Origin: Druceiella hillmani
Lineage: Eukaryota > Arthropoda > Insecta > Lepidoptera > Hepialidae
NCBI GenBank assembly: GCA_039881145.1
Contig: JAYKKI010000095.1
Location: forward strand, 792,001 to 856,000
Length of the DNA stretch: 64,000 nucleotides
Direction: 5' to 3'
Position numbers and translations under genes: made by a program. The first letter of the stretch is position 1. Every line of letters starts with the position of its first letter. Shown piece by piece: positions 26,170 through 37,695 of the stretch. Under the pieces are notes generated by a model, which was not told where the DNA came from, made no database searches, and saw only the letters and a list, made by a program, of their open reading frames with translations.

Positions 26170-27481
26170 TACAAATATGTCCAGTGGCAGATTTCAAAGT
26201 TCGAACAAATATAGTTTCTGAACGCTGCACATAAGAGGGGACCGGGGGGAGTCGTTAAAAGCACAAGCGGTGCGAATGTTTTAGTAGCCATGGAACAGTG
26301 GAGTGGAGAGCACCGCGCTTTTCCCGTCGAGGCGTACATTTCGAGTGGATTTTCGCTGTCTGTAGCATGCCGTCGATTTAATAATCGTTACAGTATTCAT
26401 GATGGACCATCGATCAACCTCATTGTCATGGGTAGCAAGGTTCAGAGCTACAGAATCAACATTAAATAGGCCCAGACCAGGACCTACACCATTGGTAGCC
26501 ACGGATGAAAATGTCAAGCGTGTTATGGTTTCTGTCGTTGAAAATCCCCGTTTATCACTGCGTACACGTTCATCGATATTGGGAATTCCGAAATCAACTT
26601 TACAGGTAATAATGCAAAAAGAGCTCAAGTTCCGTCCATATAAAAATCAAATTGTTCAAGATTTACACGATTCTGACTTTGAATTAAGAAAAACTTACGC
26701 AGAGGTTGTTGTTGAGATTTCGTACTGCTACCCGGATGGACAACATATTCTTTAGTGACGAAGCTCACTTTCACATTGGAGGATATGTGAATAAGCAGAA
26801 CTTTCATTACTGGGATGTCCACAACCCAAGACAAATGCATCAAGAGCCTTTACGTAAGCCTAAAGTAACAATCTGGTGTGCCATGTCTGCATCTGCAATC
26901 ATAGGGCCTTATTTCTTTGAAAATCAACGTGGCCAACCTGTAACTGGGAATTCGGAGAGATATGCCCAGATGTTAAATTACTTTTTTAAAGTAGAACTAC
27001 AAAATAGTCCATCCTTCAACCAAAACACATGGTTCCAGCAGGACGGGGCCACAGCTCACACTGCTAATGTGTCCATGAATGCAGTGCGGCAGTTATTTCC
27101 AGAAAAAACATATCCCGAAACGGTACCGTACCGTGGCCACCTAGGTCACCCGATTTAAGCCCATGTGACTTTTTCTTATGGGGATACTTAAAATCCGTTG
27201 TTTACAAAACAAATCCGAGCATTGTGACACAACTTAAAGAAAATATTCGAGCCGAAGTCAGTAGGATACCCCAGTCGCTCTGCAAATGCGTTTTTTGAAA
27301 ACATGCGTACTAGACTCGAAGAGTGTGTCAGACTCGATGGCCGCCATTTGGAAAACATGGTTTTTAAAAAATGAAATCCGCATTTGTTGTTATAGAGTTA
27401 AAATAAATATACTTTGTATTAGAGGTGTAGTTTTTTTTTACCATTTTTCAAACATTGAAATCTGCCACTGGATACCCTGTA
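26170..27481 (+). mobile_element. Mariner-like element, about 1.3 kb
   Basis: Terminal inverted repeats are 26181-26201 (CCAGTGGCAGATTTCAA...) and 27451-27471, which match at 20 of 21 positions. Outside these, TACAAATATGT on the left and the complement TACAGGGTAT on the right extend the ends to a TA dinucleotide on each side (26170-26171 and 27480-27481), as expected for mariner target duplication. The span of about 1310 bases is normal for a full-length element. The element lies inside long repeat copy A and is absent from B, C and D. It carries one broken transposase gene in the plus orientation. Confidence 0.88.
26290..27374 (+). pseudogene. Mariner-like transposase, frameshifted
   Basis: This encoded a cut-and-paste transposase. 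The ATG at 26290 opens MEQWSGEHRAFPVEAYIS, the start of a DUF4817-type DNA-binding region. The frame then shifts near 26425 (SWVARFRATESTLNRPRPGP, with a second helix-turn-helix ending PYKNQIVQDL), near 26710 (NIFFSDEAHFHIGGYVNKQN, first catalytic Asp), near 27130 (WPPRSPDLSPCDFFLWGYLK, third catalytic Asp), and near 27285 (NAFFENMRTRLEECVRLDG, to the stop at 27372). WFQQDGATAHTA near 27030 supplies the second catalytic Asp. The pieces together cover about 360 codons, the full family length. No in-frame stop interrupts the pieces: only frameshifts, at least four, disable it. The DDE/D residues all survive. Low damage and matched ends indicate a fairly young copy. The DUF4817 plus DDE arrangement is, from general knowledge, common in arthropod genomes. 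Confidence 0.92.
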
Positions 27482-28440
27482 TTACTTTTATTCAAAAATT
27501 CTATACTAACCTACCCCAATGACCTTTTTACCTTTAAATTTAAGTAGTAATCAAACATTTCCAAGTTGCAAAATATAAACAAAAAAAATCATAGTTTTTC
27601 AGAGATTTACAAAAGAAAATATTCACCTAACAAGAAGCCGTTTATGTGAACCCGACAGGATATTTCACAACGTCTATAGCAAAAACCTCATGCGGGTTGA
27701 TAAGGTTTCTAACCTTATAGGATTTGATGGAATATGATTTTTTAAATGTAATATTTATCTGCTATTTACTCACCAGTACTGGTCAAACAAATAATTTTAC
27801 CGTAATTTAAATTTATCCGACGTGATACATTAAAAATAATTTTTGTTTTAAAATCAACATTAAAGTGAATTCCATTAGTATAATTAAAGATATATACTAT
27901 TGATTTTCATAATATTACTGTCCTATTATAAGACTACCGCAACAGACATTTTTTAAACACTCTTAAATACTCTATAATATTAACGTCCTTTTTTTCCCAT
28001 GCGAGGACCTCACAAAAAGTAATGTTGCATAAATATTGCTCAGTTTTGATATCAGATTTTACATAATTCAGATGTTAATATCAGACTTTATATATGTTAC
28101 TTACAATATTTGGTCTCATCATTATTTCCATATCATTACAAATTTTTGAAACTAAATTAAATACACAAATTTGAAAAAAAACATGTATTTATTATTGGAA
28201 AATTAAAGTAAATTAACTTTTCAGCGCTTCTGGTTGGATAACCCGAACTCTATTATAAACTGACTTAAAAATAAAGCTATTAAATATTACATAGTTTGAT
28301 TTAACCTCAATATTTCAGAAAAATATATTCCTTTTCCGTAGACATTTTGAAATAACTCTTATTTTATAAGATCAAAAGATTTCTTGAATCCCCATAAGCA
28401 TTTTGTAAAAACTTCTTCAAAAACGTACCCGTACGGTTGA
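27482..28440. other. Non-coding part of long repeat copy A
   Basis: From about 27700 it matches copies B (40595 on) and D (60500 on), including the shared phrase GGATTTGATGGAATATG and a 'ttaacgtccttttttcccat' box. No gene is seen. Confidence 0.6.
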
Positions 28441-28540
28441 ACATAAAGTAGACTAACTCCAAAAAGCAACCGTGATTGATCGGATTTATTAGCAGGCCAG
28501 ACAATAGCGTTGGTGACGCCTCCCGTTATATTTAAGCCAG
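28441..28540. promoter_or_regulatory. Conserved G+C-richer block of the long repeat, copy A
   Basis: The block holds an AAAGTAGACTAAC box, CGGATTTATTAGCAGGCCAG, a short G+C run (GGTGACGCCTCCC) and then TATATTTAAGCCAG. The same order occurs at 41231-41332, 54959-55034 and 61141-61239. It is better conserved than its A+T-rich surroundings and ends in a TATA-like run. A promoter or RNA role is inference. Copy A preserves the site into which the hAT element of copy D inserted. Confidence 0.4.
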
Positions 28541-28608
28541 TACGCCGGTGGAAATTGTCACGTTTTATGAAAACAGTTTCAATAAGAGATTATTTCCAGA
28601 GATGACAA

Positions 28609-29079
28609 ATTCTCCAAGTACCTCCACCTTATTCACCAAAGGTCGTGCCATCAAATTATCACTTTCCTAATAATCGTAAATAGAATATAGTAATCGTTAA
28701 TAACTAATTAAGTTGTTTGCTACTGTTAATTAATTGTTTTGCCTACAATATTTTGAGAAATCGAACTACACCTGAAGAATTTGACGAAAGCAAAATTATT
28801 ATGAAGAGTTATAATTAATGCGATTAGTGTTTAATTTCAGTATGTTGTTTGTACGTGGAAAATTCTACCTCATACTACGTCTACTTATTTGAGTTTAATT
28901 TCGTAATTTCCCAAATATATTTTCAAATATTATAACAAGTTACGCTTGTTAGTACATAAGTAATGATAATTATTATCAAGTGAATGTGAATAAATTAAGT
29001 AAATTTTAATTACCCAAAGTAATGCTTTAAAAATGTCTAAAGGTCGGTAAATATCATCCTTTAGAAGAGGTAATTTCAA
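28609..29079 (+). repeat. Transposed copy of 24181-24663
   Basis: It is near-identical to 24181-24663 and lies in direct orientation 4.4 kb away. It is inserted between GAGATG and ATACTTGAG, which are nearly contiguous in copies B (about 41390) and D (about 63430). The right end stops at TTTCAAG. I see no terminal inverted repeats on the segment, so this looks like a non-mobile duplication. Confidence 0.82.
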
Positions 29080-32000
29080 GATACTTGAGTAAACCCGGCT
29101 CTGTAGGTGAGAGGGGCGCGTGTTTTTATGCCCAGACTCTTGAATTTTACTTTAAAATCCCATTTTCAATGTTTCAAATTATGCAGGTCTCAAACATATT
29201 TTGAAATGAATTAGTTTAGAAAATTATTAATTATCCTCAAATCTTGCGTTCGTTCGTTAACTTATGAGTAAAAGCTCTCATGAGATATTTGTCATGAAAT
29301 GTATCAACAATGATCTTATTAGAGGCAATAAACTGCCAATTTCTTGTATATTTTTGACACGTTACGCACTTAATGTTTAAAATAGCTATTTCTATACATG
29401 TAAGTGGAATTAAATTATTACAAACATGATCTTTATTATTGTTAATTCAGTACCAAATATTAATTTCAAAATGTTATAACGATTCGATATTAAAAATATC
29501 ATAACATAAACCCAAAGGTAGTTCGTAATCTTCAATGTCACCAAACGTTTTGTCTTCAAAGATAATTTTTAATTATTGAAACTTTTGTGTTCTACCACTA
29601 CCCAATAAAGTGTATTTACCCACATTTAGGAAGAATATAACAGCTTTAGCTTTTTCCACGTTTTTGAACGTCCTAGACATCCACCGTGATATAAATATGA
29701 TGAAAACTAAAAATACACATTCAGTGATTTAAATAAAATTGAGAATTATGGGCATAGTGATATCTACATGTTCATCTAGAATGGTGAGGTTTTTCTAGAA
29801 ATTAAAATTATATTTCGGACAGCATACATCAAAAGATCATTCAGTATTGAAAGTCAGTATTATTATGAAATTTTAATTGACCCTCATGTCTTATTTTAAA
29901 AAAATACAGGTAACTTTCGTAAAATATAAAACATTTTATATTATTAGTCCTTACGGTATTGAAAAAGTTAAGATTGTACAAAATAAAAATTTCAGATAGA
30001 GTTAAATTTTTAACACACGAAATTAATATTGAACCCACCAGAACAAATATTTCGCCAAAATATATATGTTTTGTGACGTACATTATCATGAAGTAATGAT
30101 AATTTTAAATGAAATATTGGTGTAATGAAGTAGAGAAGGACATCATTGGGTATAAGCATACGCACGTACAAATATATGTAATAAATATACTTCTAAAAAC
30201 TTCATTATTCTTTTTTTACCTTTCGATAATAATTACGAATTCATACCACAACGAAAACCCTCACGACATTTGAAAGCATCGCAACTACTTCTTCCCCTAT
30301 TCGCTCTCTTATCCTAAGCGTTTTGAAATGTGATTCTCAAAAGGCAAGATGTCGTTTCAATTCTCGGCATTTTCGATCTTGATCACCTTGAATATTCAAT
30401 AGCAATGACAGAATTAAATGTGTACATTCACTTAAATAAATTAAAGCAGAACCTTCCAGTGTTTCTTATTTGAAACCTAAAAAGTTACGAGTCTTGATTC
30501 AACAAGAACATTGAACATAACTTTTCATACACACCAATAGATGTAGTAAGAGGCAACTACAATGCAATCGTATATACATAAAACTTGTAATATCATATAA
30601 TTACACAAAATGTGTAATAAGATGCTCAGTGGAATGTGTTTTATCACATAATGTAAGTACATTATAATGAAACTGTAATATGCAGTGATTCTAGATAAAA
30701 AAAAATTTCGTTCTTTTTACTAATTTTCGTTTCGATGAACAAATTAAGAAGTAAATTAATGTCATTGCATCTTTAAAACGTCCGTGATGAAATAAGTATA
30801 AATATAGTAAATTTTAATAATTAAAACTAAGAAAATAGATTGAAGTACATAATTATTTGGATATACAGCCCATATTAATGAAAATAGAAAATGTTCAGAT
30901 TAAGATTGAAAAACATGTCCCCAATTTATGCATTTAAACGGCAAGCAATAAGAATTCCAAAAATAAGAAAGGTTAACGTATAAAATCTGCTTTGCGTCTA
31001 AAATTGACGAGAACATCATTTATAATGTAAAGGGCAATATTTATAATGTAAAGTTCAATATTTATAGTGATGCAAATGCATCTCTATAAATACTGAAAAC
31101 AACTATCAATGATAGAGGCATCCTTATATGATTATTGCAAAATTACATATTAAAATTTATGCATCTTTTGTTTAACATATTTCTGGATAACCATGCTCCA
31201 TCAAAAATAGTTGAGGTTGAATTTTAATTTTTATGTTTAGCTTACACAAAATATGTGAAATGAAAACAACAATCTACGTATTAAAAACTCAATAATTTTT
31301 ACTCTAAAATTTATACTCCTAGACATTCCAAGTAAAATTTTTATTTAAAATAACATATGACAAATTACTTTCCATTAATTACCGATAGTGCTCAGTGTAT
31401 ATTATATATAAATAATTGCAAAATATTTTTGAGTTTAAAGAGAATTAAAAATTCAGAATGGTTTCAGAGAAATGTGAATTCTATTTTGCAATAAAATCTT
31501 AGAGAAAATCTTAAGTTTAACACAGCTTTATTAGTACTCCAACTTATTTCCCACAATATGTGGATACACAGTGACAGAATCAAATCGTGAAGTGAAGAGC
31601 AAATGCTTCTTATGTTAACACTACTTGCCAATGCTCGAAATATCACATAAGAATATTGTGATTTGTTAAGTAGAATTGCAAGATATTTCTAATTATAATT
31701 AATTATAGCGAGTATCTGTCCAGTATAACGAGAGAATAAACTGTAACCTAAATTTTCTTCAACATGCGCTGCAAGCAAAATTAAGGCGAAATTCATTTGA
31801 ATAAAAATCAAAATATATGTGGAAATAATTCATTCATATTGATTTTAGTTATTTTCAGATATAAATAATTATAATGCATACTTGGATATAAGAGTTCACG
31901 CATGGATAAGCTTGGATAAAAATAATTATAATATACGCTTGAATATAAACCATTAAATAAGAGAGCCAGATATTATCTTGTCATTCGGTCATATTGAAAA

Positions 32001-32880
32001 TCAGACGTTGTTGGAATCAGTGTTTTCATTTCAAACTGGTTTATGAGCATAACTTTAAAGTCTCGAAGATAGTCGATAAACAGAAATAATGGAAGTTGAC
32101 TTATTCATTACTGTCATATATCAGCGAATTAATAATACAAAATTATCCCAACAACGAGAGGTTGTCAACATGAAGAAGTAACAGAATAAAATGGAGCTAT
32201 CTTATTTGTAACACCAAATAGCATACATTCCACTATATTTAACGATCACTAAACAATCCGCAATTAATTTTCAGTAACAGTATTATTTTATATTTAAAAT
32301 GCGACCAAGTACCTCTTACACAAAGAAGCGTCCGTAGTTTTCTCTATCTTTTTATTTTATTCATGCGAGTTAACTGAAACAATTTTAATTGAAAGGTCCT
32401 ATGGAATGCTGGTATCTAGAATGTTTATTCAATTTTTAAACCCATGGGGGATAATTAGGGAACCATGAAGAAAAAACATATCTGATATAACCTTAAAACT
32501 TAATATTTTGCAAATGAGACAATAAAATGGAAAATAGTAAAGTGAAAATTTAGTTTATTGTTAAAAGATTTATCCAATAGTCCATTCGATAGAATGAATG
32601 AAAAAAAATTACATTTGCTTTACAGATATGAAGAAGTACATTAATTTTTTTCTTTTGTGGGAGAATTTGTGCAAAATTTTATGGATTTGTGTCTAAAATA
32701 GTAATAATTATTGCACATGACTGAACTATGAAGGCCCCGCATTTCAATGCCGCAGATAGAAAACAATAATATACGATACGTTTTTATTAAGTTTTTCTCG
32801 AAAATAAACTATATATATTTTTTAGAAACTAATATTTTAGATGTATCTGATTTTAATAGTATTTCTCGTACAATTCAAAT
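29080..32880. other. Non-coding remainder of copy A
   Basis: Alignable by eye with copies B and C in several places (see copy A entry). Positions 31061-31090 form a hairpin with 14-bp arms, one mismatch and a 2-base loop (TTTATAGTGATGCA). At 31020-31060 the phrase TTATAATGTAAAG occurs twice. The minus-strand frame at 31464-31646 shares the phrase IFRALASS-x-N-x-RSICS with copy B near 44640-44715. I recognise no protein family in it. Confidence 0.5.
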
Positions 32881-32889
32881 TATGTATCT

Positions 32890-33310
32890 TGTTAAATTCA
32901 AAAATTCTAAAAGTGTATAAGATACATATAAATTTGTAGCAGAGAATGAGTGTATTATTCATATATTAGACTATAGTAAAAATGTTAAGGAACTGTCTGA
33001 AAATTTATAACAATTTTGAAAAAGAAAATCTCTATATTATTGCAATTTCAACTAAAAAAAACTGCACCTTTTTCCCATCACACCCTTCAAAAGTATTAAA
33101 TTTGATGCATAGAATATCTGCATAAACAACAGAAATATTCTTTCTTTGCTTTATTTATGTATACAATGTAATAAAACAAATCTACAGAATATTCATCCAG
33201 ATGATTCTGTAAATTGAGTCAAGTAGAAAATATTAAGGAACTGTTGAACAGAAAAAATTATTAATTTTAAAAAATTACTATAAATATTGCGATTTTGATG
33301 AAAATGATTT
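32890..33310. repeat. Two diverged tandem units of about 220-235 bp
   Basis: Boxes around 'gtaaaaatgttaaggaactgt' and 'attgcaatttcaac' (about 32975-33050) recur as 'gtagaaaatattaaggaactgt' and 'attgcgattttgatg' (about 33225-33300). A similar 'aatattgcRatttca' phrase is repeated in the array at 58.0-58.9 kb. Confidence 0.5.
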
Positions 33311-33779
33311 TGATGAATATGCTTCAAATAAACTAATATTGATAAACAAAATTACCTATATGAGTAATAGACACGTTCTCTGTGACATTCTGTACATACA
33401 TATACAGATCACTACTTTCAATGGATCGTTCCAAACTCGGCGAAAGAACTTTTATGTAGTAATATTTTACTTTTCAAAATGGATAAAATCGGTCCAAAGT
33501 ATAATTTTTTTTATTACTACTAAAATCTAACTAAAAACTATTTTTATTTTTGCTAAAAGCTCTCTCTAAAATCTAATAAATACTATTTCAAAAATAATTT
33601 TATCATGTCCATAAAAACTTTCGTAATATTTTCCCGTAACGAGCTACTTATTAAAATGACGATAGTCTAGGTCAGTTATTTACTAATATGGACTGAATTT
33701 ATAAATTTTAAGATTTGGTGGAATCATATCGATAATTGCCTCTGTTCTCGAGCATTTTCGAGACGTGTAACTTGAAATA

Positions 33780-33891
33780 CGATAAATTTCATTAGGCACT
33801 GCCCACAAGCTATCTCTCCCATTAGTGCGGCGCTGTGGCAACTGTCAGTTGAAACGAATGTTTTCCACACCCACTTAATTGACTAAGTGGG
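33780..33891. other. G+C-richer block shared with copy B, ending in a hairpin
   Basis: The stretch around CAAGCTATCTCTCCCATTAG and CGGCGCTGTGGCAACTGTC matches 46010-46110 and is clearly better conserved than neighbouring sequence. Directly after it, 33870-33877 and 33884-33891 (CCCACTTA / TAAGTGGG) form a perfect 8-bp hairpin that copy B lacks. No coding frame is evident. Confidence 0.5.
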
Positions 33892-33975
33892 CGGTTTTGA
33901 TTTTGTCATATTATTAACAAAATATTCTTTATTAAGAGGTTTTATTAATTGTAATTGTTACTGGCAGGTATAGTG

Positions 33976-35286
33976 TATGCTGGCACATAAAAACAAACGT
34001 TCTAAATTTGAAATTTATTCATTTTGAATGAAAATTCTCTTTCACTGACAAAAACGTATTTTTTGGCGGTAAATGAAATTCAACTCTTATTAAGTTCTTT
34101 TTCATTTGCTACGTTTTTTATTTTAACGAATAAATTTTAATTAAATTTCTACTGTTTGCTGCATTAGTTCACTTCTTTTTGCTGTTCTCAGTTTGGTCGA
34201 AAAAACGATAAGAGTTAGTAAAATTATTGCGCTGCTTGAAGAAGGCTGTAGCCAATGTTATGTGTCTCAGCAGTATAATGTGAGCCGTTCCACCATCCAA
34301 AGGACCTGGAAACGATACCAAGAAACGGGCTCCGTCAGTAGAAGGCCCGGTTCTGGAATAAAACGGTGCACTGAGCCACGGGACGACCGCTTCATAGTCA
34401 GTCAAGCGCTACGAAATCATCAAGTTACGTACGTGGATCTCAAACAGAACCTCGAGGAAGTCAGAGGTACACGAGTAAGCATATGGACAATCAGAAGGTG
34501 ACTTTAGGTTGTCAATATACGTAGCTATCGCCCAGCTCGGGGCCCTACATTGCTCCGTGAGCATCCAGTTACCAGATTGAGATTCCCTCTAAATTTTTCG
34601 TCTTGGACTCAACAAGACTGGAATCGTAATGGGTTTAGTTTGCCGATGAAGCTCGTATATCGATTAGTGGAGATTAGAGGATCGACGTCGGCGAGTCTTA
34701 CGAAGACTTGGATAACGCTTCGGAGAAGTGTCCTTTGAGTAAATCACTCCGTACGGTAGAGGCTCCGTAATGTTTTGGGCTGGTATTAACTCAGATGACC
34801 GTACACCGTACCGTTACTTTTTATTGAAAATGGCACACTTAATGCGCAAAGATACATAACAGAGATTCTTATTCCTCATGCCCTACCCGCATTAACAGCA
34901 GTTGAAGGCGAGTCCATTTTTATGGACGACAAGGCTTGCGCCCACCGCTCTAGAGACGTTGATGCGTATATGCAGGAAGCCGGAATTCGTCGGTTAGACT
35001 GGCCAGCTAGAAGTCCCGACCTCAATCCGATAGAACACAAACGACGTGTCAGAGCCATAAAACCAGTTCCAGAAAACATTCAGGCCCTTAAAAATGTGAT
35101 CGTCGCTAAATGGGAACGTATTCCTCGGGAAATTGTTAAAAACGTCAGCGAAAGCATGCCTAGCAGATTAAGCGCATTGATTTTAGTTAGAGGAGACCAT
35201 ACTCGTTACTGAATTTTCAAATTTTATGTTAAATGAATAAAAAATTTTCAAAAATAAACTTTAGCCATTTTTAATGTACCAGTATG
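33976..35286 (+). mobile_element. Tc1-like element (degenerate ends), about 1.3 kb
   Basis: A broken Tc1-type transposase gene occupies 34193-35212. Beyond it, 33977-34040 and the reverse complement of 35220-35286 look alike: TATGCTGGCACATAAAAA on the left against CATACTGGTACATTAAAAA on the right, followed in both by GAAATTT...ATTCATTT and AAAATTC. I take these as eroded terminal inverted repeats, possibly flanked by TA. The resulting length of about 1.3 kb is in the usual Tc1 range. The element lies just outside the end of long repeat copy A. Boundaries are tentative and the gene identity is secure. Confidence 0.65.
34193..35212 (+). pseudogene. Tc1-like DD34E transposase, broken
   Basis: This encoded a Tc1/mariner-superfamily transposase. 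The first frame (from TTG at 34193, an expected ATG apparently lost) reads KIIALLEEGCSQCYVSQQYN, a paired-like helix-turn-helix, then a GSGIKRCT linker (GRPR-type AT-hook region) and the second helix-turn-helix. Stops at 34499 and 34505 interrupt the same frame, which resumes with GPTLLREHPVTRLRF and WTQQDWNR. After a frameshift, FADEAR near 34640 gives the first catalytic Asp. Further shifts lead to GRGSVMFWAGI (about 34760) and then a long frame to the stop at 35210. In that frame MDDKACAH (34922) and ARSPDLNPIEH (about 35005-35038) supply the second Asp and the Glu with 34 residues between them, hence DD34E. Residues that usually follow PIEH (a W-D motif) are deleted. The C-terminus RGDHTRY is typical. 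Inactive. Confidence 0.9.
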
Positions 35287-35401
35287 AAAACGCTCGTCTG
35301 TTGGCTTTACATCGTTTTCTTTATTTATTCGAATTTTTAATAATTGAAGTAGGTTAAAACAATATCTCAATAATAAATAACAATATTCTCATGATATCGC
35401 C

Positions 35402-35404
35402 ATA

Positions 35405-35458
<54 letters not shown>
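35402..35458. repeat. (TA)n microsatellite
   Basis: A TA tract of about 57 bases with one TG interruption at its start. Confidence 0.95.
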
Positions 35459-35459
<1 letters not shown>

Positions 35460-35464
35460 CATTA

Positions 35465-35870
35465 AATACCTGGTATGACCGTTTCCTTTAATATTCTATT
35501 GAGCATGTAACAAAAATCCTCATGAACTACCAAATTGTCATGATAATTACGATGTACAAATCGACGATTCGCCATCAAAGGACCAACGAGATCACAAAGT
35601 AGACCCGACGCACTCTGCGATGCAGATCACGTCTTTGTCTCTCGCTTCCGCTAATCTTACTTTTAATTGAAAAGGTTGATTTGATTTCAACAGGTCAATT
35701 GAATTAAATAAGCAATGGACGCGTCCGGCGAATGTTTTCTTACGAAGTTGGTTTGGGTCGATTAGTATTTGAGTACGACTAATCAGTCCGGTTAAAACAT
35801 TTTTCTTGGCTTGTATTCTAATTTAAATCTGAGGGTGGAGTGAAAATAATATTTTCTTTAGCCATATTTT
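35465..35870 (+). repeat. Dispersed repeat arm, inverted partner at 48400-48835
   Basis: The stretch matches the reverse complement of 48400-48835 across about 400 bases. Matching boxes include GACCGTTTCCTTTAATATTC, CACAAAGTAGACCC, 'gatgcagatcacg', 'cgcttccgctaatctta' and GGACGCGTCCGGCGAATG. It is G+C-richer than its flanks and has no long open frame. An internal inverted pair, GATTAGT / ACTAATC, lies near 35760-35783. The element type is unknown. Confidence 0.75.
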
Positions 35871-37430
35871 GTTTATTTTTCGGAAATTACCTTAAATATT
35901 GATAATAATGTCTGAAGGGAAATCCATTAATACGATTAATGCTAGTTTGTTGCTTTCCCTAAATCAAGTAAGAGTTTATTAGATATACTATATCTATTTA
36001 TCAGTAACTTTCCTTTGTGACGGAGTAAAAAATTTTGACAGATTTCAGCTTCAGATCAGCATTTGGTAAAATATTTTTCTGATCACGTTACGTTTGATAA
36101 ATGTAATACGATTGATAAAACATTCCTGTGCTAGATTAGGAATATGTCAATATTTAAACATTTGAATTTAGATATAATTTTTATTTTACTATTTATAAAT
36201 ATTTAATTATTTTCACTATGTTAATGTATATTGCCAAGAATATGTTGCTCACCATTACCTCCTTAATTTATTAACGATGGTTGACCAAAATAATTTTACA
36301 CTGAACTATTACTAATTTTTTTCTTAATTGGAGAAAATAACATGAAATGGAAAACGCTGTGGAGGCTATTGCGAAGGTTCATCCAAAAATATTGCTAGAC
36401 ACTTTCCAAAACACATGCTCTTTTACATTTCACTTGATTCAGTTAGTGAGAAATACATTTTCATCTCCAAGTTCGATGCATGAAGAAGTACATATTTTAA
36501 GAACAATTTTAAAATGTCTTTTTGTATTGAAACTATATATATCTATAATATTTTCACCTGCAGTTACCATCCAAGTATATTCCTGTCTACTTTGTACTAC
36601 TATAGAAATATAATTTGGAATTCTATAATTTTATTTCGATGGTGTATCAGCTTGTGATAAATTTTTGATATGCTTTGGAGGAATATGTATGTATTAAGTC
36701 CTTAGCCCTCTTTTTAATGAAAATAGTTGATTCAAATTTATCTCGCCTAGAATATTTGTCAATCTTTATAGATAAAAAACGATTGATTCTATTATTGTTT
36801 GTCTCTATTCTTTTGTAGCTGAGGTGGTTGTGAAGCAACAGACAACAACTGTATTGTAGATGTTTGCGGAAAGTGATTGAACATAATATCAGTTTGCATT
36901 GCTCGTTCAATTTATTTAACAGATGAACTTTTCAAACCTCAATTCATATAGTGTGCGGACACGGTCTTATGTAATACTTTCTTCTCCATTAATTTAAAAC
37001 AATAAAATCTACGTAATATAACGTACATCATCATCACAATTTTATAACGAAAAAAGTTTGATCGGGGACTTGATCCCACAGAAACATAGATCGACACTTT
37101 TTACCTTTTTTTTGTTTAGCAAACTACATATATTAGTCAAAAACTACTAAGAAATTATTATCACAGTAATTCGCTCTATAATGAGAAATAACAAAAAATA
37201 AATGGGACATTGCTATTTAAGTCGTCAAGATCTCGTATTTAAATATTTATCAAAAAGAAATACTTTTCAAGTAACCAATTTTTTTTTATATTTCTTTTTC
37301 TCTCTTCATGTTATAAATAGCGACTCTTATATTCTAAACAACATACATTGCAAGAAAAGAACAGAGAAGATGGTTACTATCATACAATGTTAAAATAGCA
37401 TATTTTTCAAAAATAATTAAAAGATCGTCC
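35871..37430. other. A+T-rich DNA without recognisable features
   Basis: Open frames of 87-88 codons at 36347 (plus) and 36647 (minus) are low-complexity and match no family that I know. No transposon ends or arrays seen. Confidence 0.5.
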
Positions 37431-37690
37431 TTTTTCCGTTTACCAACCACAACTCTCATTTCAACAATATTACCAATTAAATGAAACTATGTGATGTATT
37501 AGCAAAGAAAATCTTTGCTAATAACCCACCTGAACCTGTTGCAATACAGCGAAACCTAGATCGTGGTAAAGAACTTAGAGAAAGTAGAAATAATACTACA
37601 TCACGTAGTTCCATTTAATTATGAATAGTGAATTTCTACAAACTTAGCGCCAAATATATTCAATATTCAACAATATCATTCAATTTCTTA
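37430..37690. repeat. Orphan fragment of the long repeat with an in-place inverted segment
   Basis: The flanks (37475-37500, and 37621 on) match 24965-25000 and 25075 on in direct orientation. The part between about 37531 and 37620 matches 24977-25070 only as the reverse complement. As a result 37475-37501 and 37592-37620 form an outer inverted repeat. At the left junction 37498-37508 and 37512-37522 (ATTAGCAAAGA) form a perfect hairpin with a 3-base loop. This is best read as a small inversion, or a template-switch event, in a relic of the long repeat. Confidence 0.7.
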
Positions 37691-37695
37691 TAGAA

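Larger units (their letters stand above)
23290..33900 (+). repeat. Long repeat unit, copy A (diverged, with insertions)
   Basis: This is the first of four direct copies of a very long unit. Landmark segments are: 23490-23700 (matches 53110-53340), 23900-24290 (matches 39590-39930 and 53600-54050), 25190-25600 (matches 54510-54700), 25700-25975 (matches 54730-54960), 27700-28050 (matches 40595-40890 and 60500-60780), 28250-28600 (matches 41060-41400 and 60980-61240), 30200-30350 (matches 43275-43420 and 55615-55760), 32580-32760 (matches 44970-45120), and 33600-33870 (matches 45840-46110). Copy A is lengthened by a mariner element, a tandem duplication and a transposed 470-bp segment. No intact gene is carried. 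The unit's origin is unknown. Confidence 0.7.

Noticed and set aside
26281..26628. 115-codon minus-strand open frame
   Set aside because: It is antisense to the mariner transposase, whose plus-strand reading matches known family motifs.
34169..34405. Minus-strand open frames over the Tc1-like gene (also 34876-35079)
   Set aside because: They are antisense shadows of the DD34E transposase.
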